Source: Mermis nigrescens (lineage: Eukaryota; Nematoda; Enoplea; Mermithida; Mermithidae). From it: a stretch of 64,000 nt of DNA. The position numbers and the translations under genes are program-made. Of this stretch, positions 52,535 through 61,785 are shown piece after piece; position 1 is the first letter of the stretch; the number at the start of each line of letters is the position of its first letter. Location of the stretch: assembly GCA_036768485.1 (NCBI GenBank), contig JAVLUZ010000142.1, forward strand, positions 2,851,848 through 2,915,847, given 5' to 3'. The notes under the pieces were generated by a model that saw only the letters and a program-made list of their open reading frames with translations, searched no databases and was not told the origin of the DNA.

Positions 52535-55500
52535 CTTAATAATGCGCCCAGCGCAACATTAGAAAAATACTAATTCAGAGGAAATAGAAAAAGGGTAGGT
52601 GTGTAAATGCAACGGCAGGAAATCTTGAGCGAGTGGACAACACACCTGGGCGTGGGAGGGGTTTGGGGGTATGCACCCCCAAGAAACCAAAATACCCCCC
52701 TCGAAAACCAAAAACCAAAACACCCCCCCCCAGAATTCAATTTTCAAAATTTGTTGTTGTTATTTTTTTCGCAATTTTTTGATGCCAATGGATAGTGCTC
52801 GATGAGAAACGTTGAAAAATGGTGTTTTTTCGCCATACCACCATTTTAGAGGCCATTTTTTATCTTTGAAAAATCTTGCACCTCCCTCCCCAGAATTCTC
52901 GTGATGCCCACGTATGATGGGCAGCCTGCCATTTTAAGAAGGAATGGTTAAATATGGCGCTCTGTTTCTGGCCACGTACGGCGAGAAAGCAATTCAACAT
53001 GGCCTAATAACATGAGTTCTGTTACTCAAAAGTTGAATGGAATTTATGCTTATGAGAAATCGAGAGCACAGGGAGGGGTGAGAGTATTATTACCCCACCC
53101 CCTCGCCTAAAAATCCATAAGTTATAGAAACTGTCGAGCAGTTTAGGCCCAAGATAGTGTATTTTCACGCAGTTTTGACGTAAAAATGGCCATAAATGCC
53201 ACTTATTGTTCGGTAAAATTCATGGACTTTACTCCTCACTAACCATGAACTCCCGATTTCGTCGCTCCCCGGTCAACCTGACCTCGTGCATCTATGATCG
53301 AAGGGGAAGGAAAATTTTGGGTGGGATTCACCAATTCCGTCTTAGAAGTAGGTAGATATGGGAAGATGCGAGTGACACATTTCCCTAGAGATTGTAAAAA
53401 CGCAGCCACACAAAACTGAAAACTTTTGCAATTGAGCAGAAACCTAAATGATAATGATCGAAAAAAATGGTTTCGGGGGCAAAGGATGTTCATATTTTAT
53501 AAAATACGGAACTATTAAACCTCATCTCTTCATATTATTGACAAAAGGAGAAAACTGAACATAATCGATCTAAAAAATGATGTACTGCAATACTTGATAT
53601 GCCGACTGACCGCAAAACAATCAAAATAATTTTCTTATAATCAAAAACGCCAATAGATTTTTATCATGTTGATTATCTTGATGAAAGTATTCCGTGAGCT
53701 CAAAACGGCCGGGTAATTCCTTTCTACCTGACCCTTAAAATGTCAAACATGCATTTGGGGAAAGTAGGTTTAGGGATCTATACCCACAGCATAGAAAAAT
53801 GCCTCAAACTGACCAGAAACTGTGTAATATCATAGTTTCACCACTATTTTAGCGCTTATATACCCGTTTTTGAGGTTATTTTTGGCCCAAAACAGCTCAA
53901 TTCTTGACCCTCCCAGACAGACTAACCCCTAAGATCGGCCAATCTGTGCATCTATGCTGACAAAACTAACCATATACATGTACAATGTGGCATGAAAATT
54001 GAATATGCCAGTATAAAATGATATTCAGATTAAATAAACTTATTATGCGGCGGATTCACTAATGATGTAAAATTTCATTAATCGCTACGCTAGGTAGGTA
54101 CATACATATGCAATGTACAGGGCCGTATTTAGGGGAGGCCACCCCTCCTCCGAAAGTTTTTTAAAAGTAAGATAATGCCATAAAATCTTTGAATTTTCGG
54201 CGCTTCTCGTCGTATATTCATTAAGCATTTCTATATTTTAGCCTCAAGCGCGCCCAAAAATAACACTTTTACAGCCTATTTATTCAGAAAAAATTTTTTA
54301 ATCTCAAATTTTATTATCGCAATGGAAAGAGCATGCAAAAGAATTTTAAAAAATGCGATTTTTACAAGCTATCTCATCAAAATTTCCGAGACGAAGAATC
54401 AATTAATCCCCAAAACAAAAAAATTTTGTTTCTCACAAGGACCCCAAAGAAAAAATGAAAAAATTCTTGAAGTGCAATCAAAAGCAGGCACGTAGCTGGC
54501 CGTCCTATTTTGGGGGGACCAACACCAATTTGGGGGGGGGAGTCCGGGGTCCAAAAAGGCCAAAAATAGCAAAAAATAACGTGTAAAAAGTCCTATTTTT
54601 CCGGTTTTTTTCAATTTCGGGGGCCCGGACCCCCCCTTCCCCCAGAGCTACGTGCCTGTTCAAAAGACCTACAAAACAGATTTTTTGCGTACATTTGAGC
54701 TGGCGAACGCGTGCCAGATTATTTGTTTCTGCAGTTTTTGTCATTTAAATCGCTCAAATTTGAGCTAGACATGAAGAACATGTTGAATTTTTCCGGCGCG
54801 TCGCGCCGCTAGTTACTTTCTAATTGTTTTCTTTTGCAGAGCACAAAGATTGAGTAGAAAGACAAAAAGTTAAGAAATCGTTTATGGACTGGAAGAAGAG
54901 AAGTGACAGATTTTTTGAACAGGAGTATAAAATAAGGTGAAAAATGTTTAAGAATTTTCTTTTGAAATTTTTATCACCATTTTGCAAAGCCCGTTGATAA
55001 ACGCTCAAAAATGCCATCATTTCTGACTACCACCTAATAGTTCTCGAGATATCTGACTTTCAAAATTTTTTGCACCCCTCCCCCTGAATAAAATCCTGGT
55101 TACGAGCCTATGCATATTTATATTATAAACCTGTGTAAGACGATGCTGGTAATGCGGGCGTCAACGTCAGCCCTGGAGACGAATTTTCGCTGATGCGACG
55201 CGGTCGACAAAGCGACGACGCGTCGCCAAGCGATCCATTGACAAACAAGCGACGCAACGCGCGTCTTGGCAGCGACGCCGCTGTCGACAACGAAGCGTCG
55301 GCCACTGAAACGTTTGGCTGAGCGACATTCACTGAGGCGGCGTTATTATTGCCATTAGCGACTGCGACTTCGCCGTCTCCTTCGCCGTTATGGAAATAAT
55401 CATTCGTTCGTGCGTCAGCAGCCAACATAGCATTGCATCGATGCTAGAATATTTTGCAAATTAATCAAGCGTTGTTTAGACCTCGAGAAATGATAAACAT

Positions 55501-58500
55501 ACGCTAGTGTGACGTGTGCATAATCTTGGGAGGGAGTTCATCCCCAGAAAATTTTTCAGCCCCTCAAAAAAAATCGCGATGTTCCAAAAATTTCCAAAAC
55601 ATTTGTATAAATGGTGCTGTTTTAAGCATTTTTCGCTATCTGTTTGCTCAAAAGCGTCAAATTTCAGGCGCTTCGCCGCTATATACTAATTTTTTGACTA
55701 TATTTTTGCTCAGCTTAATCAATTTTTTCTGATTTTTCGTACATTTTTTTGTTTTATGCTTTTTAAAGATATAGCATCGTCAGAAACGCCGAAAAACGAT
55801 GTTTTTGACGCGTGCAACCCAAAAAGGCACTTCAAAATTTCACCCACCCAGAATTCCTATGCTGTGCATGTCTGCGTGTAAACAGCTCAAAATAATGGGA
55901 GGGGGTAGTCGGCCATTTTGAGCATAGGTGCACAAGGTCAGGGTCGGCAGGCAGAGAGGATGAAATCCCGAAAATCCGAAAGAGTTTTTATACTGCTTTT
56001 GACCTCAAAAATGATGCAAAAAACGTTCCATCAGCTCAAAATCACCGGACAGTACCTGTCCGACTGACCCTTCAGGGGGTGGGGTAATACCCCTCTCAGT
56101 CACCCCCTATGTGCATGTGTGATTTTCAGGGGGAAGGGGTAAATGGTCTTAAATTTTTGGCCAAAAATGGCAAAAAAAACAACTGAAATAAAGTTTTTGC
56201 CGAAAATAGGGGGAGGATTAAAAATCTCGGTCTTGGGGGATGGGGACGACCAACTTTAGGTGAGGGATTCCGAAAACCCATGTCAAATGTATGCCTTCAG
56301 GATTATCGATTTTCCAAAGTTTTAAACGACGCCCTGTTGTTAACGTTTTTAGCGACTTTTTTGGCTCAAAAGTGTCAACTGTAATATATATTTTTCGACT
56401 ATATTTCTCATTGAATTTTTTGATTTTGTTCTCAAGAGAGGAAGAAAGAGCCATCATCACAAACGTCAAAAATGATCTTTTATCTATTATTTTTGAGCTC
56501 AAAAGGCATTCTAAAAATTTTTCGAGCTCCCATAATTTACAATATTGCACATTTATGGTACAGGGCACAACTTCGACTTCACAGCATCTTAAGCCTATTT
56601 AGAATTGACAAATTATAACGAAGTCATGCTAATACAGGAGACAAACAAGATGAAAACAGAAAATGGCACGAGAAGAAACACGACGATTTAAATTTTTTAC
56701 ATATCAATTTACAGATTAAATCTTAAAGCTTTTTCTACATATAGTTTTGAAAAATTCAATTTTCTTAACATTTTTTATTTTCAAAGATTATTTTGATGCG
56801 CCGATTAATATCGTTTTTATGTTTAGAATGCTTTTTGTGCGCAGGAAAGATTTACGGTCAGACCCGTATCCAGTATTTTGTTTCGGGCGGGGGGGTCACG
56901 ACTGGAATTTTTCAAAACCATAAGGGGGACCTGGGTTGGCCACAACCCTAACCATGAAATTTTGCATTTGGGTTCTCATGAGGTTTTGGAAATCTATGGG
57001 ATTTTACCTGTTTTTCTTTGTTTTTTGCAGATTTTAATAGGGTTTTTTAGGATTTCGCATTGGATTTGTTTGTCAAAGCTATGCAGATTATGCAGGTACC
57101 ATATTATATATTATTTCAATAGGTGCAAGGCATAAATAGAGGCAAAAAACCGATAAAAAAAGCCAAAACAAAAACACGTTGATAACCTAAAATACACAAT
57201 CTATCTTTTTGTCGCATAAAGCGCTTTAGTAGTTGTGAAGTGTTGTGCAGTTCATCAATGTTTCAGTTTTCTCAAATATTTGTCTAGAATGGGTGAATTT
57301 TCTGCAAAAAGTGAGGAAAATTGGCAGATCTGATATAAGAAAATATTTTGTTATAAAGCGGTGCTAAAATTACATATAAATGATTTCACCATGTCATTTC
57401 ATCCTTTGCGTTTGGGTTTTAAAATGACAAATAGACATTAGGAACTTCAATAAAATAAGCCTGAAATTCTTTATCTCTGCTTTCTGACAAAATCAAGCAT
57501 AAGGTTTGCGAATCTAGGGGAATTGGGCGGGACCCCGAAAATACGAAAGGCCCTCCACTGAATCCGGTAGAACCCCGGCATCAAAATGTTATCAATTTCG
57601 CGATTTTACCCTTTCAGAACCCCAGAATTTTGTTGTCGTCCGAATGCCCATATATGGATGACATTTACCAGTCCATAGATTACCATTTATTATCAGTAGT
57701 GACTAGTGTGCATAACATACCCGCCAGACCAGCTAAAGCATGACTAATGTGAAGCAAAACCAACATCATTCGAGTCTGAGCCTAAGCATTTAATTTTTGA
57801 AATCTTCAATTCGAATTCTTTGACGTGAACAGGCATATTTAATCTAAAGAACTAATTCAAAAACCCAAAAATCCAAAGATTTTTGCACCTAAAAAAGCTA
57901 ACAAACCCAGAAAACCCAGGCCTTGTCAACCATGGGAGGACCAAAGGATGAACTGAAAAAAACGTTTCACGTCCACTAGCGCTGGGCTGTACACTTTGTA
58001 AATTTTGCCACCCAGATGCCTTCAATAGGGCGAGAATTCAATGGACACCCTCTTGAACAAATCTTATTTTCTACATAAAACCTGTGCAGAACATGCAAAA
58101 CCCTTTAGGTTGTAAACTGACTAAAAATGAAGTGTTCAAACCGCGTAAAATTTTTTGCTTTTAGCAAAAAAAGCAAAGAAAAAGTAACGAAAAAATCATT
58201 CACATGCTTCATTTAGGGAGGGGGCACGTGCCCCCTATCCCTCTGGATACGGGCCTGTTTACAATGATCATCAATTGTGCCCAAAGTACATACTTGCACA
58301 GGTGGAATGGGGCCACTGTGCATAGCCACTTCGTAAGAGGGTGGCGGCGCAATGAAAGTGGGAAAAAGGAAAGTGGCAGCGCCAGGAGGTGCTGCGTATA
58401 ATGCTGAAGAGTAAGCGCAGGTCGAATGGGCTCCATTGCCATCAGCGACATCAACAGTAGTGCTCCATGGACGGCAACACGAGTTTTGATGGCGTCTCAT

Positions 58501-61500
58501 GGGTTGCAAACCTTTGCCAAACAAGTAAAGTGAACTTCATTAGCAAGTAACTTATTAACCGAGGAATGGACCCGGGATTAGGGTAGTGTAACCCATACAT
58601 GAAACAGAGGAAATAAGTGATTTCCCTACATAAAGTTGGTCGACACTATCCCCCAAAGCCAGAAAATTTTTGACCTCCGTCGAGTAATGGAAAAAATTGA
58701 ATTTTTCAGCCGTTTTTAGGTGTTTTTTGACCGTTTTCGGCCAAAAAATTGGAGATCATCTACCCCTCCTCCTAAAAATAGCTGAGGACCCACACCCGAA
58801 ATTTCAAGCCGTAACATAAATGATATTAACCCTTGCTGAAAGGTCAGACAGACAGGTACTGTACTGTCCGGCGATTTAGAGCTGGCAAAACATTTTCTGC
58901 ATAATTTTTGAGAATAAAAGCAGTAATGTCAAAATTTTTCGGATTCATAATTTTATGTAGGTACGGTTTATTCAAAAAGCGCCCAAAATTGGGTCAAAAT
59001 GGTTTGAAAAAATTAAAATTTATCGCCAAATTGATCAATTTCTAGATTTTTTACTGTTTAAAGTAATATAATGCAATCAGAATCGACTAAAATGCTTAAA
59101 AATTCGGCATTATATCGCAAAAGCGTTTTAAACAGGCTATTTTGACCATTTTCGTCATTTGACCAGCAAAAAGTAGAAAAAAGGCGGAAATACTAAATTC
59201 ACCGGTCTGGATTTCTGGCATTTTACTTCCTTCCCCTGTCGATCCCGACCTTGAGCATCTGTGATTTCATCTTCAACAATGTTACTAAAGCCACTGGTCC
59301 ACACACGATCATTTTGTTCAATGTTCAAAGTGCTGCGTCTTAAAAAACGACATTTTCCAAGTCTTAATTTGCAGCATTGTTTTCCAAGTTACCGAATGTT
59401 AAATGAGAATTTTTCACGTCATTCAACGAATTCTTTGTTTTTCTACTCAAAAACCCGACTCAATGATCGGATGTAGGCCAAAGACATTAGTGACACCTGC
59501 TGAAGAACGTTATCGTAAAATTTTCGGAAATTCTGTGATTATATTGGGAAGCCTAGAAACTCACCAGTCAATCCAGCGTTTTTTGTACAAGATCCGTTTG
59601 TACATATACAAAGATGGCCCCCAAAAAGTCTTTGTACATTTTGTACATGCAAATTTTTGTGTATTCTAATATAGTACACTAGCGATTTTAGTGTGGTAAA
59701 ACAGGGTTTCCGATCTTTCGTAGTGTATTTTAGCTAATTTCTGAGTTTCTGACGCCAAAAATTACTAAAAACTGTCTCAAAACTAGAGATGTGCCGGGGC
59801 CGCTCTTTTTGCCGGGGCCGGGGCCTGGCCGGGGCCTGGCCGGGGCCTGGCCGGGGCCTGGCCGGGGCCTGGCCGGGGCCTGGCCGGGGCCTGGCCGGGG
59901 CCTGGCCGGGGCCTGTATAAAACATATACCCTATACTTACTAAGCTATACCAAGCATCCACATTATTTCTATACTGACCTAACATCTTAGTATTACTATT
60001 GTAAGCAATTACATATTGCTTTAATGAATTAAAGACTTAAAAATAAGCAGATAAAAGAGAAATAAACAAAAAATTAATAAATAATTGTGAATATAGCTGT
60101 CAGGCATAGAAAACAATAAGCTAAGCTGAACAGAATATGACTTTTCTATAGTATTTATGCTGATTTGATGAAAGAAACAGATGAGCAAAACAGTACAATA
60201 CAAAAGATTACGATTACATTGCACGAGAAATAAGTAACCCAGAGATTAACTACACACATGAAAAACTATCTCTAGAATATCAACAAAATCATAGGGGCGG
60301 AAAATGCTTGTACGACGAAAAATCATTTACCAAGATTAGGGAACATGCATAATCAAATTATAATAATATTTAGAAAATTAATTGAAAACCACACAAAAAT
60401 GAAGACATTTGCTCTATTATTTGGCGCAGAGCGCCCGAAATTAGTGAAAAATCGCATATATTAAAGCAAACGAATTCTATCTGGATGATAAAATAAGTTG
60501 CCGTACTTTAGCATTTTTTTAAGGTACATAAGTACATACATCGATTTTTAAAACAATTTTACAGACACTGGTGAAAGTCCCTTGCATTTAAAACTTTATT
60601 GTCTAAGAATTATCGGTCAAACATGCTTATTTTCGCAATAAAAATTGTTAATTGAGCTAAGCTATTCAAGCATGTATCGAATTGTTTCAATGCTCACTCA
60701 AATCTTGATTATTAGATTACCTGAAGCGAAACACAACAGTAGCCTAAGCTTAATTTTAGCGAAATTCAGGTTATTTTTGCGAATAAATAAATATTATGTT
60801 GCGTAATTCGGCAAAAAAGATTAATTTTGTTCGATTTTCATTAATTTTCCATCGTTTTTTACAGGCCCCGGCCCCGGCGAAGGCCAGCCTAGCCCCGGCC
60901 GGGGCCTGGCACATCTCTACTCAAAACGGCGCGAAGCGCCGAAAAATTTGACATTTTTCCATTCTAAATGCAAATTCTGCCATTTTGAAGATATGTAGGA
61001 CAAATAATACTCATTTCGGCGCGAAGCGCCGAAAATTCTTTCGAATTTTACACCTTCTTACAGTTTTTGTCTTCCCAAATATCTTTATACATGTTGCACA
61101 CACAAATTTTGGAGTACTTTTATATGGTACAGCCGCAATTTTAGTGTGGTAAAAACAGAGTTGTTCGACTTTTGGTAGTGTATTTTAGCTAATTTCTGAG
61201 TCACTAAAAGCAAAAATCACTAAGAATGACATTTTTCCATTTGGAATGCAATTTCTGCCATTATAAAGATATATAGAATACACAATTACTCATTTAAATT
61301 TTTTGCGAATTTCACACCCCTTTTGCAATTTTTTGTCTTCCCAAAAATCTTTGTACATGTACAAAGACGGTCCCGAAAAGTCTTTGTACATCGGGAAAAA
61401 TCTTTGCCGAATACAAAAAAACGGTGAGTCAATCACACGATATTCACGGCACTCACCATAGCAATTAGCATACATATCACAGATTATGCTAAAAATGTCG

Positions 61501-61785
61501 CTTACTTCGCAAAGCAACAAGCATGCGCTTTTTTCTCATACGATGAAAAGTGATTAGGATTAATACAATAATAAAGAAGAGCGTAGTAATTAAAGCACCA
61601 AGCTTTGCACTGGTTGAAGCCTCGTCGCTCGGCCGTTCTGAACAAAATCGAGTCATTTAATTTAATTGAAAAACACATCACAATATAAACTTACCTATCA
61701 ACGTAACTGGAACACATATGTCGCAGCAATGACGAGGATCTTTTCGAATAACACCATCGCATTCAATTGGCGGAGCGCAATATAT
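51867..61785 (-). CDS. WBP1/VOPP1-like membrane adaptor (last five exons)
   Basis: Exons, 5' to 3': 61695-61785, 61506-61637, 58294-58511, 55131-55443, 51867-52534, all joining in phase (474 codons plus stop). The protein has a Cys-rich extracellular part, one membrane segment, a basic juxtamembrane stretch (HRMRKKRM), a PPPSYE motif that could bind WW domains, and a long Ala/Ser/Val-rich low-complexity tail. Cys-rich ectodomain, single membrane span and cytoplasmic PPxY are the plan of WBP1/VOPP1-type adaptors for WW-domain ubiquitin ligases; the assignment rests on that architecture, not on close sequence match. The signal-peptide exon or exons must lie right of 61785 and were not found. 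Three of the four visible introns contain hAT-like elements. Confidence 0.65.
52641..52916 (-). mobile_element. MITE family 1 copy
   Basis: 276 bp with both ends and core; flanking octamers match at 5 of 8. Confidence 0.83.
53067..53296 (+). mobile_element. MITE family 2 copy
   Basis: 230 bp; flanks ATCGAGAG (53059-53066) and ATCGAAGG (53297-53304), 6 of 8 matching. Ends CACAGGGAGGGG and CGTGCATCTATG. Confidence 0.75.
53748..53956 (+). mobile_element. MITE family 2 copy
   Basis: 209 bp; flanks ATGTCAAA (53740-53747) and CTGACAAA (53957-53964), 6 of 8 matching. Right end GTGCATCTATG. Confidence 0.75.
54118..55112. mobile_element. hAT element family 3 (995 bp), nested
   Basis: Ends CAGGGCCGTATTTAGG and AAAATCCTGGTTACGAG. 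Around 54480-54660 another short G/C-run element (GGCACGTAGCTGGCC ... AGCTACGTGCCTG, inverted ends) is inserted. The right end lies 18 bases from the donor of exon D. Confidence 0.75.
54486..54659. mobile_element. Short nested MITE with CAGGCACGTAGCT ends
   Basis: Inverted ends AGGCACGTAGCT and AGCTACGTGCCT around long G and C runs. AAAAG(C) flanks the left and TTCAAAAGAC the right, resuming the host element text; part of the flank (TCAAAAG) is duplicated on both sides. Confidence 0.7.
55131..55443 (-). CDS. WBP1-like gene, exon D: GC-rich low-complexity
   Basis: 313 nt after acceptor ATATTCTAG; encodes a tail rich in Ala, Asn, Ser, Val and Arg (NAMLAADARTNDYFHNGEGD, RRALRRLFVNGS). Strikingly GC-rich (CGACG-type words) compared with its flanks. 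Donor GTTTAT (weak). Confidence 0.65.
55514..55870 (+). mobile_element. MITE family 7 copy
   Basis: 357 bp; TGCATAATCTTGGGAGGG at the left, CCTATGCTGTGCATG at the right; interior collinear with 39793-40131. Confidence 0.7.
55923..56121 (-). mobile_element. MITE family 2 copy
   Basis: 199 bp; begins CATAGGTGCACAAGG and ends CTATGTGCATGTGTG. Flanks ATTTTGAG (55915-55922) and ATTTTCAG (56122-56129), 7 of 8 matching. Confidence 0.83.
56859..58257. mobile_element. hAT element family 3 (1399 bp)
   Basis: Ends CAGACCCGTATCCAG and CTGGATACGGGCCTG. Flanks TTTACGGT and TTTACAAT, 6 of 8 matching. The right end is 37 bases from exon C. No transposase recognised. Confidence 0.78.
58294..58511 (-). CDS. 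WBP1-like gene, exon C: PPxY motif
   Basis: 218 nt after acceptor TTTGGCAAAG; encodes LQPMRRHQNSCCRPWSTT, then YAAPPGAATFLFPTFIAPPP and SYEVAMHSGPIPPVQ. PPPSYE is a WW-domain ligand motif. Donor GTATGT. Confidence 0.75.
58601..59263 (+). mobile_element. MITE family 2 copy, long
   Basis: Contains the family block GGTCAGACAGACAGGTACTG and the terminal CGACCTTGAGCATCTGTG; the left boundary is uncertain. Confidence 0.6.
59578..61425. mobile_element. Repeat family 5 copy, split by a hAT element
   Basis: Left part 59578-59783 and right part 60920-61425 are collinear with the family 5 copy at 24340-24752. The break is exactly the hAT element at 59784-60919. The CGGCGCGAAGCGCCG palindrome follows the break and recurs near 61018. 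Confidence 0.8.
59784..60919. mobile_element. hAT element with GC-rich ends (1136 bp), exact 8-bp target duplication
   Basis: Ends TAGAGATGTGCCGGGGCC and GGCCTGGCACATCTCTA. Flanked by CTCAAAAC at 59776-59783 and 60920-60927, exact. Removing the element rejoins the family 5 repeat. The left end has about nine tandem copies of an 11-bp unit (GGCCTGGCCGG, 59815-59913). The interior is AT-rich and shows no transposase. Confidence 0.95.
61506..61637 (-). CDS. WBP1-like gene, exon B: membrane segment
   Basis: 132 nt after acceptor TTTTGTTCAG; encodes KLGALITTLFFIIVLILITF followed by HRMRKKRMLVALR, a membrane helix with a basic inner flank. Donor GTAAGC. Reading past this donor would reach a stop at 61489-61491 after seven codons, so an unspliced short form is conceivable. 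Confidence 0.78.
61695..61785 (-). CDS. WBP1-like gene, exon A: Cys-rich ectodomain
   Basis: 91 nt after acceptor TTTTCATAG; encodes YCAPPIECDGVIRKDPRHCC and DICVPVTLI. Five cysteines with a CC pair in 22 residues. Donor GTAAGT. Confidence 0.7.

Noticed and set aside
59734..59985. Pro/Ala/Arg-rich repeated open frame
   Set aside because: It is the translation of the 11-bp GC array at a hAT terminus.
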